64,000 nt of DNA from Imhoffiella fuscus (GCF_042682685.1 NZ_JBHUHX010000036.1:1-64000), one strand, 5' to 3'. Numbered from the stretch's first letter, positions 34,538 through 44,333 are shown. The notes: generated by a model from the letters alone, not told the origin. Numbers and translations are program-made.

Positions 34538-35661
34538 GGCGTCACGGCCTGCCGCGCCGCCGGCGGGAAACGTGCGAGCCAACCGAGCTCTTTGGCGATG
34601 GCATCCAGCGGAAGCACGGACTGTACGGCGCCGGACAGGATGGCCTCTCGGTTCATGCCGAAGATCACCGAGCTGCCCTCGTCCTGACCGATGGTGATGC
34701 CGCCCGCGCGACGGATATCGAGCATGCCGCGCGCGCCGTCGCGACCCATGCCGGTGAGAATCACGCCCACCGCTCGGCGGCCGTAGACCTCGGCCACCGA
34801 GGCGAGCAGACGGTCGCAATTTGGATGATAGATATCCGACTCGGCACAGGGCGTCAGCTGGATACGCTGGTCCGTGCCGATGGTCATGTGAGCGGATGGA
34901 TCGGCCAGATAAATGCACCCAGGTCGCAGCGGCTCGCCCTCCCGAGCGACCGCGACGGTCAGCGGACAGAGATCGTTCAGCCAGCTCGCCATGGCCTCGG
35001 CGAAGCCCTCGGAGATGTGCTGCGCGATCAGAACGGGGGACGGGAAGTCCGCAGGCAGTGCGGGCAGCAGGCTGGCCAGAGCCTGGGGACCGCCCGTCGA
35101 CGAGGCGATCGCGAATACACGCCCCTGATCGGTGCTCGCCTCCTCGCAACGACCGGCCTCCGATGCAGAGGGAGCGCGCATGACAGCGCCTGCCAGGATC
35201 GGGGCGACAGACATTTGAGGCGAGATATGCGTCGGAGCGACCGCTTGGCCCCGGCGGATATGGCGGATCACCGGAACGCCGGCGAGCATCTTGAGCCGGG
35301 CCGCCAACGCGCAACCGTCATCGATGGTCGGCTTGGAGGTCGCCTCCAAAGCGCCGCGCTCGACCGCCAGCATGGCGTTGCGCGCATCGGCCAGGTCGGA
35401 CAGCACCAGGATGGGCGTGGCCCGAACGGCCATGATCTCCTCGATGGCGGTCATGCCGTCCATTTCGGGCATCTGCAAGTCCATGGTGACGATGCTCGGT
35501 TTGAGCGACAGCACCTTCTCGACCGCCTCGCGACCGTTTTCGGCCTCGCCGCAGATCCGCAGCCCAGGTTCGTCTTCCAGCATGGCGCGAATCAGCGCCC
35601 GCACCGAGCCACTATCGTCGACCACCAGCACGCTGATCGGCTGCATGTCGCCCGGTTCCAT
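34534..35661 (-). CDS. cheB: CheB methylesterase
   Basis: A 375-residue two-domain protein. The receiver has SVLVVDDSGSVRALIR and Asp in IVTMDLQMPEMDGMT. The esterase domain has catalytic Ser in IASSTGGPQAL, His in LIAQHISEGF and Asp in LTGMGRDGARGM. It removes methyl groups from, or deamidates, the receptor encoded just upstream. Its ATG overlaps the receptor stop by one base (ATGA-type junction at 35661). A second Met at residue 6 fits the family N-terminus better. Confidence 0.92.
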   Translation of the reverse strand: MEPGDMQPISVLVVDDSGSVRALIRAMLEDEPGLRICGEAENGREAVEKVLSLKPSIVTMDLQMPEMDGMTAIEEIMAVRATPILVLSDLADARNAMLAVERGALEATSKPTIDDGCALAARLKMLAGVPVIRHIRRGQAVAPTHISPQMSVAPILAGAVMRAPSASEAGRCEEASTDQGRVFAIASSTGGPQALASLLPALPADFPSPVLIAQHISEGFAEAMASWLNDLCPLTVAVAREGEPLRPGCIYLADPSAHMTIGTDQRIQLTPCAESDIYHPNCDRLLASVAEVYGRRAVGVILTGMGRDGARGMLDIRRAGGITIGQDEGSSVIFGMNREAILSGAVQSVLPLDAIAKELGWLARFPPAARQAVTP

Positions 35662-37619
35662 CAGTCGGTCCGCGCGACGGGATCGGCCGAGTCGGGCGCC
35701 GCCGTCGCCGGTTCGTTCAGAGTGAAGCGGTCCATCTGGACCTTAAGATTGACGGAGAGCTGGGTCATCTCCTGAGCAACCTCAGAGATCCGCCGGACCG
35801 ACTTGGCGGTGTCGGAACTGGCGGTCACGATCTCCCTGAGCGCCACCACGACCTGACTGCTCGCGGTCCGCTGCTGCTGGGTCGAAAGGCTGATCTGCTG
35901 AGCGGAACTGGTGGCTTCGCTCGCCGCCTGAACCAGATCCTGGAGGAAGGAAGCGGTGCGCGAGGAGGCCTCCATGCCCTGATCGATCCCGACCGTGCCC
36001 TTTTCCGAGGTGATCACGAGACGGCTGATGGATTCCTGGATTTCACCGACCTTGCGCGCGATCTCGCTGGTGGATTCGGTGACCGAATCGGCCAACCGAC
36101 GGATCTCCGCCGCCACCACACCGAAGCGTTTACCCGCCTCGCCCGCCGAGGCGGCCTCCAGCGCGGCGTTGAAGGCAATCAGCTTGGTCTGATCCGCAAC
36201 CGTGTCGATGATCTCCATGATCCTAGAGATCTCCTTCGATTTGCTGCCGAGGTCGACGATCTCCTTGAGCGAGTGCTGATTGTCGCGGCGAATCTCCTCC
36301 ATTTTGCCGACCAGCTGCTGCATGGCCTCCGAACCCTGACGGCTGCCATCGTAGGTGCGGCGGGCGACCTCGACCACGGAGCCGGAGTACTCGGCGATCT
36401 GACCGGAGGACGCAGAGAGCTCCTCCATGGTCGAGGTGATTTCCGACACCGAGGTCGACATCTCGCTGGAGGTTGCCGCCTGACCGTCGACCGCCTGGGC
36501 GATCTCGCGCGCGGCGGTCAGCACCGAGGCGGCGTCGGACTCGACCTGGGACACGAGCCCATGCAGATGATGGCGCATCTGGTTGGTGACCTGGGCCAGT
36601 TCAGCCAATTCGTCGCGTCCCTTCAGCACGATCTCGCCGGTCAGATTGCCCCCGGCCACGCGGTTCAAGCCCTCGGAGACCCGGAGGATACGTCGTGCCA
36701 GCACGCGTGCGGTCAGGATCGCGATCATCAAACTGAACAGCAGCATCAGAGCGCCGATCAGCCAGGCCTGGTGGGTCGCCCGAGCCTCGACGTCAAGGTA
36801 ATGCAGGCGATCCTTGGCCACCTCCAGGACACCGAGCGGAGCGCCGGCATAGTCCTCGACCCGCTCGGCATACACCACCATGGGGAGGCCGTCGATCTCG
36901 ACTCGCTTGTATTGCGGGGTCCCGTCAAAGGCGGCCTGCAGGCTGGCGGTATCCAGGAACGGCTTATCGCCCTTGGTCATGGCAAAGGTTTCGATCTTCC
37001 CGTCGCGAAACACATGGAGCCCGGCCTCCACCCCATGGGCCTTCTTGAAGGCGGCAAAGAAGTCCGGACCAAAAGACATGCCGAATTCGACTGAGCCCAG
37101 GTGGCGTCCTTGATGGAACACCGGCACCACGCCGCGAGCACCCAGTCCGGCGACCCCGGACTCCAGACCGCGCTGTGGCTTCAGCTTGGTATTGGTATCC
37201 ACGACCGAATGGCGAAAACTGGAAAGATCGTCGCCGTATTTCTCGACCTTGTGCAGCCGCAGAAAGGAGGTCGCGGGCGGTGTGTGGAACTGGAACTGGA
37301 CGGCGCCGTAGTCGTGCTCCAGGACCTTGAAGGGCGGAAGCAATTGCGCTTGCAGCCAGTCCCGATCGCCCGCTGCGAAATGCTGCTGGACCTCGGGGAT
37401 ATTGGCGACAAGCGCACTCATCGCCCCGGAGAGACGGGTCTCGGCCGCAACGTCGTCCTGAATGGCCTCGAAGTATTGCTGCAGTTCAGTCCGCTCCGCT
37501 TCCAGGAGCACATTGTCCAGACCGCGCAGATTGAAGAAGGTCAGCACCGAGACGGCGAGGAGGATCGCGGCCCCGACACCGATGAGGTTGTTGGCCCAAA
37601 GACGGAGATTCGTGAACAT
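35661..37619 (-). CDS. Methyl-accepting chemotaxis protein with periplasmic Cache domain
   Basis: A 652-residue receptor. A first membrane helix (about 12-34) is followed by a periplasmic domain of about 270 residues. GARGVVPVFHQGRHLGSVEFG and DFFAAFKKAHGVEAGLHVF within it point to a dCache_3-type ligand domain. A second helix (WLIGALMLLFSLMIAIL) leads to HAMP and a cytoplasmic signalling coiled coil with the tip EIIDTVADQTKLIAFNAALEAA. It is the first gene of the chemosensory operon and the probable signal input. Start ATG 37619 precedes the first helix directly. Confidence 0.92.
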   Translation of the reverse strand: MFTNLRLWANNLIGVGAAILLAVSVLTFFNLRGLDNVLLEAERTELQQYFEAIQDDVAAETRLSGAMSALVANIPEVQQHFAAGDRDWLQAQLLPPFKVLEHDYGAVQFQFHTPPATSFLRLHKVEKYGDDLSSFRHSVVDTNTKLKPQRGLESGVAGLGARGVVPVFHQGRHLGSVEFGMSFGPDFFAAFKKAHGVEAGLHVFRDGKIETFAMTKGDKPFLDTASLQAAFDGTPQYKRVEIDGLPMVVYAERVEDYAGAPLGVLEVAKDRLHYLDVEARATHQAWLIGALMLLFSLMIAILTARVLARRILRVSEGLNRVAGGNLTGEIVLKGRDELAELAQVTNQMRHHLHGLVSQVESDAASVLTAAREIAQAVDGQAATSSEMSTSVSEITSTMEELSASSGQIAEYSGSVVEVARRTYDGSRQGSEAMQQLVGKMEEIRRDNQHSLKEIVDLGSKSKEISRIMEIIDTVADQTKLIAFNAALEAASAGEAGKRFGVVAAEIRRLADSVTESTSEIARKVGEIQESISRLVITSEKGTVGIDQGMEASSRTASFLQDLVQAASEATSSAQQISLSTQQQRTASSQVVVALREIVTASSDTAKSVRRISEVAQEMTQLSVNLKVQMDRFTLNEPATAAPDSADPVARTD

Positions 37620-38030
37620 CGCGGGACTCTTGGTTATGACGGATACGCTCGCCGAACGGCTCCCAAAGGACCTTGGCGACCTCCAACAAAGACCCTCCAC
37701 CGTAGAATGCGGTGAGCGTGCGAACCGCATCTTTCGCGACCGATGCGGTTCGTTGCTCACCACATCCTACGATAGGTACATTCTTTCGCGGAGATCGCCT
37801 TCAAGATGGGCAACCGAACGCTCATAGCACGAAGCAACCCCAGAGGATGAAGGCGTGCTCTTCAGGGTAGCCACCTCTGAGCCGGACAGCCCGGACGCTA
37901 GCCGCAAGTTCGCCCGGGGTCAAGGCGCGACGGGGCAGAACGCCGATGAGCGTCCGAACGGCACGTGCGGCATTCGATGGTATCCTGGGAAGCACGACAG
38001 GAAGCAGCCCACATCACGGAACCCTCGCGC
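37620..38030. other. Intergenic promoter region between chemosensory and Mrp operons
   Basis: A divergent gap of 411 bp with no convincing gene. It must hold the start signals of both operons, but no clear -35/-10 pair could be picked. It contains a long interrupted palindrome at 37711-37761. Confidence 0.5.
37711..37761. repeat. 51-bp interrupted palindrome
   Basis: Left half GGTGAGC-GTG-CGAACCGCATC pairs with right half GATGCGGTTCG-TT-GCTCACC around a 10-nt loop: 11 bp plus 7 bp of perfect pairing with a 3/2 internal bulge. It is REP-like in form and could also act as a hairpin at the 5' end of the receptor transcript. Confidence 0.65.
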
Positions 38031-40853
38031 ATGAATCTGTTGTTCGTCGTGCTCATCCCTCTGATGGGCGCTGGTTTGACCGCCTGGATGTCTCGTTTCG
38101 GCCGGCTATGGTCCGCTTGGACGGCCGGTCTGGTGGCATTGGGCGCGCTTGGCACCCTATCCCCGTCGATACCGATCGCCTTCTCTGGCGAAACGGTGAT
38201 TCAACGCTGGTCCTGGATCCCTGACCTGGGATTGGATCTGGCCTTTCGACTGGATGGATTGGGCCTGGTCTTCGCCTCGATGGTGCTGGGCATCGGGCTG
38301 CTGGTCATCCTCTACGCCCGTTACTATCTCACCGCGACCGACTGCATGGGGCGCTTCTACGCCTATCTGCTGCTCTTCATGGGATCCATGTTGGGCGTGG
38401 TGCTGGCGGAGAATCTCATCCTGCTGCTGGTCTTCTGGGAGCTGACGAGTCTCTCGTCCTTTCTGCTCATCAGCTATTGGCGTCACGAGGAAGAGGCCCG
38501 CAACGGGGCACGCATGGCCCTCGCCGTGACCGGGCTGGGCGGACTGGCGATGCTGGGCGGTTTCCTGCTGCTGGGCGAGATGGTCGGCAGTTACGATCTG
38601 TCCGTGATCCTGGCGGCGGGCGATCAGGTCCGCGCCGATCCGCTCTACACGCCCATGCTGGTGCTGATCCTGCTCGGGGCCTTCACCAAGTCCGCGCAGT
38701 TCCCCTTCCACTTCTGGCTGCCGCACGCCATGTCGGCGCCGACGCCGGTATCGGCCTATCTGCACTCGGCGACGCTGGTGAAGGCCGGAATCTTTCTGAT
38801 GGCCAGGCTCTTCCCGGTGCTCTCGGGCACGTTCGAATGGAACCTGCTGGTCATCGGAACCGGGCTGACGACCCTGCTGGTCGGTGCCTGGATCGCGCTC
38901 TTCAAGCACGACCTCAAGGGACTGCTGGCCTATTCGACCATCAGCCACCTGGGACTCATCACGCTGCTGTTCGGACTGGGGACACCCTTGGCGGCCGTGG
39001 CCGGGATCTTCCACGTTATCAATCATGCGACCTTCAAGGCATCGCTGTTCATGGCGGCCGGTATCATCGATCACGAATGCGGCACGCGCGACATGCGGCG
39101 AATCAACGGACTCTGGCGCTACATGCCCTATACCGCCAGTCTGGCGATGGTGGCGGCGGCGGCGATGGCCGGCGTGCCGCTGTTCAACGGCTTTCTCTCC
39201 AAGGAGATGTTCTTCGCCGAGACGGCCGATTTCTTCTCCGAGCATCCCTGGGGCTGGCTGCTTCCGGTGGCGGTGGCCTTCGCGGGCATCATGGCCGTCG
39301 CCTATTCGCTGCGCTTCATCCATGACGTCTTCTTCAATGGCGACCCGATCAATCTGCCGCGCAAACCCCATGAACCGCCCTTTTGGATGAAGGCGCCGGT
39401 CGGAATCCTGGTCGCCATCTGTCTGGTAGTCGGCATCTTGCCTGCGCTGACCGTGGCCCCTTTGCTCAAGGTCGCGGTCACCAGCCTGCTCCAAGCGCCG
39501 CCGCCCGAGTACGACCTGGCGATCTGGCATGGATTCGGCCTGCCGGTCGTCATGAGCGTCGTCGCGCTCTTCGGCGGGATCGTGGTCTACGCCGGTCGCC
39601 AGCCGCTATTCGAAATGGCCGATCAGATGTCGGGCCGGTTTGGCGGACGGATGCTCTTCGACCGGCTGCTCGACGGTCTATTCGCCCTCGCCCGCCTGAC
39701 GACCGGTATGCTGGACACCGGATCCCTACAGCGTCTGATTATGCTGTTCCTGGTCTCGGCGCTCGGATTGGGTCTGGCCGGGGCCATCGGAAGCGGCTCG
39801 CCGCTGACCGGCGAACGCGGTCTACTGACGCCGGACGGCGTGAGCATCTTCATCGCCCTGGCCCTGTCCATGGTGGCCGTGGCCACCCTGCTGCTTCACC
39901 GACTGCGGCTCACGGCGCTCATCGTCATGGGGGCGCTGGGTCTGTTGGTATCGCTCATCTTCGTCAAATTCTCCGCCCCCGACCTGGCCCTGACCCAGCT
40001 CACGGTGGAGGTGGTCACCATCGTGTTGCTGCTCCTGGCGCTCTATGTCCTGCCACCGCGCAGCCCGGCAGAATCGCCGCTTTGGCGGCGTCTGCGCGAC
40101 CTGACGTTGGCCCTGCTGGTCGGTGGCGGTGCCGGAACCTTGGCCTGGTCGATCCTGACCCGCCCCTATACGCCCATCTCGGACTATTTCCTGACCAACA
40201 GCGTGCCTGGAGGCGGCGGACACAACGTGGTCAACGTCATCCTGGTCGACTTCCGAGGCTTCGATACGCTGGGCGAGATCTCGGTACTCGCCCTGGCCGG
40301 ATTGGGAATCTACGCCATGCTCCACAAACTGCATCTGCCAGGACCGACGTCCAATCCTCAGGGCCGTCCATGGAACTGGGACAGACATCCCACCATCATG
40401 GCCGCTCTGGCCCGATTGCTGTTGCCGCTGGCCCTGCTGGTATCGGTCTTCATCTTCCTGCGCGGACACAACCAGCCCGGCGGCGGCTTCATCGCCGGGC
40501 TGGTGACGGCTGCGGCACTCATCATGCAATATCTGACCAATGGGGTTGAATGGACCCATCGACGTCTCTCGGCCAACATGCACCCCCTGATCGGCGTCGG
40601 TCTGCTCATCGCCACCGGAACCGGGCTGGCGAGTCTGGCATTCGGATACCCCTTCCTGACCTCGACCTTCACGCACATCCACTGGCCGCTGTTGGGCGAC
40701 TTCGAGCTGGCCTCGGCGATGGCCTTCGACCTCGGGGTCTATCTGGTGGTGGTCGGCGCGACCCTGTTGATCCTCGTGCATCTGGGTATGATGCACCGGG
40801 TCAGTCACATCCCAGTCGGCACGATAACGGAGAGCGCGTCATGGAAGTCCTGA
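38031..40853 (+). CDS. mrpA: MrpA-MrpB fusion, Na+/H+ antiporter subunit
   Basis: A 940-residue protein. The first about 500 residues are the NuoL-like MrpA core (FWELTSLSSFLLISYW, AFTKSAQFPFHFWLPHAMSA, AYSTISHLGLI, HVINHATFKASLFM). After further helices a DUF4040-like part (KFSAPDLALTQLTVEVVTI) and a C-terminal MrpB domain (FLRGHNQPGGGFIAGLVTAAALIMQY) follow. Fusion of A and B is the usual state in proteobacterial Pha/Mrp group-2 systems. The complex exports Na+ or K+ in exchange for protons. ATG 38031 is the first Met before the first helix. The 3' end overlaps mrpC by 13 nt. Confidence 0.93.
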   Translation: MNLLFVVLIPLMGAGLTAWMSRFGRLWSAWTAGLVALGALGTLSPSIPIAFSGETVIQRWSWIPDLGLDLAFRLDGLGLVFASMVLGIGLLVILYARYYLTATDCMGRFYAYLLLFMGSMLGVVLAENLILLLVFWELTSLSSFLLISYWRHEEEARNGARMALAVTGLGGLAMLGGFLLLGEMVGSYDLSVILAAGDQVRADPLYTPMLVLILLGAFTKSAQFPFHFWLPHAMSAPTPVSAYLHSATLVKAGIFLMARLFPVLSGTFEWNLLVIGTGLTTLLVGAWIALFKHDLKGLLAYSTISHLGLITLLFGLGTPLAAVAGIFHVINHATFKASLFMAAGIIDHECGTRDMRRINGLWRYMPYTASLAMVAAAAMAGVPLFNGFLSKEMFFAETADFFSEHPWGWLLPVAVAFAGIMAVAYSLRFIHDVFFNGDPINLPRKPHEPPFWMKAPVGILVAICLVVGILPALTVAPLLKVAVTSLLQAPPPEYDLAIWHGFGLPVVMSVVALFGGIVVYAGRQPLFEMADQMSGRFGGRMLFDRLLDGLFALARLTTGMLDTGSLQRLIMLFLVSALGLGLAGAIGSGSPLTGERGLLTPDGVSIFIALALSMVAVATLLLHRLRLTALIVMGALGLLVSLIFVKFSAPDLALTQLTVEVVTIVLLLLALYVLPPRSPAESPLWRRLRDLTLALLVGGGAGTLAWSILTRPYTPISDYFLTNSVPGGGGHNVVNVILVDFRGFDTLGEISVLALAGLGIYAMLHKLHLPGPTSNPQGRPWNWDRHPTIMAALARLLLPLALLVSVFIFLRGHNQPGGGFIAGLVTAAALIMQYLTNGVEWTHRRLSANMHPLIGVGLLIATGTGLASLAFGYPFLTSTFTHIHWPLLGDFELASAMAFDLGVYLVVVGATLLILVHLGMMHRVSHIPVGTITESASWKS

Positions 40854-41182
40854 TGAGCGCCATCATCGGCGTTCTTACGACCATCGGGGTCTATCTGACC
40901 CTGCGCGCCCGAACCTTCCCCCTGGTGATGGGGCTGACCCTGCTGTCCTACGCGGTGAACCTCTTTCTCTTCGCCACCGGGCGGCTTTCCATCGGCCGGC
41001 CGGCGATCATCGCGGACACCGCCAACGGTTATACGGATCCGCTGCCGCAGGCGCTGGTCCTGACGGCGATCGTCATCAGTTTCGCCATGACCGCCTTCGT
41101 CATCATGCTCTCGCTCAAGGCCCATGCAGAACTGGGTACGGATCAGGTCGACGGCCACCGCGATGAGGAGAACGTCGCTTGA
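40841..41182 (+). CDS. mrpC: MrpC, Na+/H+ antiporter subunit
   Basis: A 113-residue NuoK-like protein with three membrane helices. Typical motifs are GVYLTLRARTFPLVMGLTLLSYAVNLFLF and DPLPQALVLTAIVISFAMTAF, the latter carrying the conserved PQALVLTAIVI core. It sits between the large antiporter subunits in the Mrp complex. Its stop overlaps the TTG start of mrpD. Confidence 0.92.
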   Translation: MEVLMSAIIGVLTTIGVYLTLRARTFPLVMGLTLLSYAVNLFLFATGRLSIGRPAIIADTANGYTDPLPQALVLTAIVISFAMTAFVIMLSLKAHAELGTDQVDGHRDEENVA

Positions 41183-42705
41183 GCCATCTACTCATCCTCC
41201 CTCTCGTCCTGCCGCTCCTGGCGGGCACGCTCCTGCTGCTTACGCGCCGCTGGCTGTCGCTCGACGTGCGGCGCGCCATGAACCTGACCGCCACCCTGGC
41301 TCAGGTGGCGCTCGCCATGCTGGTGCTGATCCAGGTCGATTCGGGCGAGATTCTGGTCTACGCACTGGGTAACTGGCCCGCGCCCTATGGCATCGTGCTG
41401 GTCGGGGATCGGCTGGCGGCTTGGATGCTCCTCGTCACCTCGGCGCTGGCCAGCTTCGCACTCCTCTACGCAATCCAGGGAACCGATCGCGGTAGCCGCC
41501 ATTTCCATCCGCTGTTCCAGCTACAGCTCTTCGGGCTCAACGGCGCCTTTCTGACCGGCGATCTCTTCAACCTCTTCGTCTTCTTCGAGGTCCTGCTGCT
41601 GGCCTCCTACGGTCTGCTGCTGCACAGAGGCGGGGCCGAACGCACCCGCGCCGGGCTGCATTTCGTAGCGCTGAATCTGGTCGGATCGACGCTCTTCCTG
41701 TTCGCCGCCGGCACCCTCTACGGAACCCTGGGCACCCTCAATCTGGCCGACATGGCGGTCAAGGTGACCGAGACGCCGGCCGAAAATCTGGGGCTGGTAC
41801 GCGTTGGCGGGCTGCTGCTGCTCGGCGTCTTCGCCCTCAAGGCGGCTGTGGCCCCGCTGCATCTGTGGTTGCCGGCCACCTACGCGGCGACCTCGGCACC
41901 AGTCGCGGCCCTGTTCGCCATCATGACCAAGGTCGGCATCTACTGTCTGCTGCGAATCGGTACGCTGGTATTCGGCACCGACGCCGGTCCAGTGGCCGGG
42001 CTCTATGCCGACTGGCTGCTGCCCCTGGCGCTGACGACGCTGATCCTGGCCACGCTGGGCACGCTGGCGGCGACCGGATTGCGTCGCCAGATCGGTTATC
42101 TGGTGCTGGTCTCGGTTGGTCTGCTGCTGACCGCGCTGGCCCTGGGAAGCCCGGACGCCACGGCGGCCGGACTCTATTATCTGGCCCACACCACCTTCGC
42201 GACGGCGGCGTTCTTCCTGCTCGCCGACCTGATCGCGAATGGACGCGGCAGCCATGCGGATCGTCTGACGCCCGGACCGGCGATCCCGGCAGCAGGACTG
42301 ATCGGCGGACTCTTTTTCGTCGCCGCACTACTGGTGGCGGGCCTGCCTCCGCTGTCCGGCTTCGTCGGCAAACTGCTGGTGCTGCGCGCAACACTGGAGA
42401 CCCCCGTTTGGCCTGGGCTGATGGCGATCATTCTGATCTCATCGCTGCTCGGCATCGTCGCGCTCGCGCGCTCGGGCAGCCTGCTCTTTCTGCGCGCCGA
42501 GGGTACCGGTTCGGCGGCGCCTTCGACCCGCCGCACGGCATCCAGAATCACGCCGATCCTCGGACTCATGGGGCTCTGCCTGAGCCTGACGATCTGGGCC
42601 GATCCCATCCTGAGATTCGTGACCGAGACCGCCGAGCAACTGCTGCATCCAGGTGACTACATCCAGGCGGTTCTCGCCCCCGACGCAGGAAGGACGCTCT
42701 CATGA
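41179..42705 (+). CDS. mrpD: MrpD, Na+/H+ antiporter subunit
   Basis: A 508-residue NuoN/M-like antiporter subunit with about 14 helices. FNLFVFFEVLLLASYGLLLH and FALKAAVAPLHLWLPATYAATSAPVAALFA carry the conserved Glu and Lys, and IGYLVLVSVGLLLTALAL follows. TTG 41179 is the start: GAGGAG stands 8-13 nt upstream and the stop of mrpC overlaps it. It is one of the two ion-translocating subunits of the complex. Confidence 0.92.
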   Translation: MSHLLILPLVLPLLAGTLLLLTRRWLSLDVRRAMNLTATLAQVALAMLVLIQVDSGEILVYALGNWPAPYGIVLVGDRLAAWMLLVTSALASFALLYAIQGTDRGSRHFHPLFQLQLFGLNGAFLTGDLFNLFVFFEVLLLASYGLLLHRGGAERTRAGLHFVALNLVGSTLFLFAAGTLYGTLGTLNLADMAVKVTETPAENLGLVRVGGLLLLGVFALKAAVAPLHLWLPATYAATSAPVAALFAIMTKVGIYCLLRIGTLVFGTDAGPVAGLYADWLLPLALTTLILATLGTLAATGLRRQIGYLVLVSVGLLLTALALGSPDATAAGLYYLAHTTFATAAFFLLADLIANGRGSHADRLTPGPAIPAAGLIGGLFFVAALLVAGLPPLSGFVGKLLVLRATLETPVWPGLMAIILISSLLGIVALARSGSLLFLRAEGTGSAAPSTRRTASRITPILGLMGLCLSLTIWADPILRFVTETAEQLLHPGDYIQAVLAPDAGRTLS

Positions 42706-43196
42706 AGCTGAAACTGCTGCCCCACCCCATCCTGACGCCCACGCTGACGCTCATCTGGATCTTGCTGTCCAACAGCTTCGACCTTGGCAATCTGCTGCTC
42801 GGACTGCTGCTTGGCTGGGCCATCCCCATCTTCACCCTACGCTTCTGGCCCGACCGCATCCGTATCCATCGGCCGCTGACGCTGCTGCGCTTCATCGTCC
42901 TGCTCCTCCACGACATTCTCACGGCCAACCTGACCGTCGCCTGGCTCATCCTGCGCGGATCGCGGCGGGTCGCGCCCGGATTCGTGGTGGTTCCGCTCGA
43001 CCTGCGCTCGGATCTCGGGATCAGCCTGCTGGCGAACACCATCTCGCTCACGCCTGGGACGGTCTCGGCCTGGCTGGATCCGGAGCGGCGCAATCTGGTC
43101 GTGCACGGACTGAACGTGCGCAACCCGGAGGCGCTGGTCGAGAGCATCAAACAGCGTTATGAGACGCCACTGCTGGAGATCTTCGAACCATGCTGA
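42702..43196 (+). CDS. mrpE: MrpE, Na+/H+ antiporter subunit
   Basis: A 164-residue protein with two or three N-terminal helices and a cytosolic C-terminal half. The conserved core LANTISLTPGTVSAWLDPERRNLVVHGL is diagnostic of MrpE/PhaE. It overlaps both neighbours by 4-7 nt. Confidence 0.93.
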   Translation: MKLKLLPHPILTPTLTLIWILLSNSFDLGNLLLGLLLGWAIPIFTLRFWPDRIRIHRPLTLLRFIVLLLHDILTANLTVAWLILRGSRRVAPGFVVVPLDLRSDLGISLLANTISLTPGTVSAWLDPERRNLVVHGLNVRNPEALVESIKQRYETPLLEIFEPC

Positions 43197-43477
43197 ATCC
43201 CGCGAGCTTTCTCGACCTTTCCATCTCCATCGCCTTCGGACTGGTGACGGCCGCATTGGCACTGACGCTCTGGCGACTGCTGTTCGGACCGGACAAGCCG
43301 GACCGCATCCTGGCGCTCGACACACTCTATGTGAATGCCATCGCCCTGCTGGTGCTGGTCGGCATCCATCTGAACTCGGCGCTCTATTTCGAGGCGGCGC
43401 TGCTGATCGCCATGATGGGATTCGTCGGAACGGTCGCGTTCTGCAAATACCTGTTGCGCGGCGACATCATCGAATAG
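43190..43477 (+). CDS. mrpF: MrpF, Na+/H+ antiporter subunit
   Basis: A 95-residue protein with three helices. RLLFGPDKPDRILALDTLYVNA is the MrpF signature (GP-x4-RI-x-ALD). It starts inside the end of mrpE, and 16 nt separate its stop from mrpG. Confidence 0.92.
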   Translation: MLNPASFLDLSISIAFGLVTAALALTLWRLLFGPDKPDRILALDTLYVNAIALLVLVGIHLNSALYFEAALLIAMMGFVGTVAFCKYLLRGDIIE

Positions 43478-43493
43478 AGGGGGATAGCAGCGA

Positions 43494-43841
43494 ATGGCCG
43501 ATTCCGTGCTCGACATCCTACTCGCCGTGCTCATCCTGCTCGGCGGGCTCTTCACCTTCATCGGCTCGCTCGGACTGGTGCGGCTACGTGACTTCTACAG
43601 CCGGCTGCACGGCCCAACCAAGGCCACCACGCTGGGCGTCGGCAGCCTGCTGATCGCCTCCATGATCCATTTCAGCCTTCGGGGAGAGGGCCTGAGCCTG
43701 CATGAGCTGCTGGTCACCTTCTTCCTCTTCATCACGGCGCCGGTCAGCGCGCACCTGCTGTCCAAGGCTGCGCTCCATCTACGAGTGCAGTCGGTGGCGA
43801 AGATGCCGGCAATCATCGAGGAGACGGAGGGAAGGGACTGA
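43494..43841 (+). CDS. mrpG: MrpG, Na+/H+ antiporter subunit
   Basis: A 115-residue protein with three helices. LGGLFTFIGSLGLVRLRDFYSRLHGPTKATTLG is diagnostic of MrpG/PhaG. It is the last gene of the complete mrpAB-C-D-E-F-G operon and is convergent with moaE. Confidence 0.92.
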   Translation: MADSVLDILLAVLILLGGLFTFIGSLGLVRLRDFYSRLHGPTKATTLGVGSLLIASMIHFSLRGEGLSLHELLVTFFLFITAPVSAHLLSKAALHLRVQSVAKMPAIIEETEGRD

Positions 43842-43883
43842 ATACAGTCTGCTGGTGCGAGATCCGCAACGATCAGAGTCGGC

Positions 43884-44333
43884 TCACCAACGCTCGGCGG
43901 CAGCCTGATCGGTCGAGCGTGCCTCGACCCAGCGTTCACCTGCGTCGGTGACCTCTTTTTTCCAGAATGGCGCACGGGTCTTGAGGTAGTCGATCAGAAA
44001 TTCGCAGGCGCGGAAGGCGTCGCCGCGATGCTGACTAACAACACCGACGAAGACGATCGGATCCCTGGGCTCCAGGATTCCGACACGATGGACGATGCAA
44101 ATTCCCTCCAGCTCCCAGCGCTCGGCGGCCTCGTCGGCGATGGCCGCGAGCGCCTTCTCGGTCATCCCAGGATAGTGTTCGAGCCGCATGCGCGAGACGC
44201 CGAGTCCGGCGTTGAGATCGCGCATAAGCCCAACGAAGCTGACCAGCGCACCGATCCGGGCATTGTCCCCGACCAGCGCCGCCTGCTCGGCGGCGCTATC
44301 GAAGGGCGCGCTCTGAACCCGGATTCGATGCAT
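43884..44333 (-). CDS. moaE: MoaE, molybdopterin synthase large subunit
   Basis: A 149-residue MoaE. Conserved blocks are GALVSFVGLMRDLN, LEHYPGMTEKALAAIADEA, VHRVGILEPRDPIVFVGVVSQHRGDAF and APFWKKE, the last carrying the Lys near the active site. MoaE with MoaD adds sulfur to precursor Z in molybdenum cofactor synthesis. No other moa gene is nearby. ATG 44333 starts the family-like protein (MHRIRVQ); its stop faces mrpG. Confidence 0.92.
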   Translation of the reverse strand: MHRIRVQSAPFDSAAEQAALVGDNARIGALVSFVGLMRDLNAGLGVSRMRLEHYPGMTEKALAAIADEAAERWELEGICIVHRVGILEPRDPIVFVGVVSQHRGDAFRACEFLIDYLKTRAPFWKKEVTDAGERWVEARSTDQAAAERW

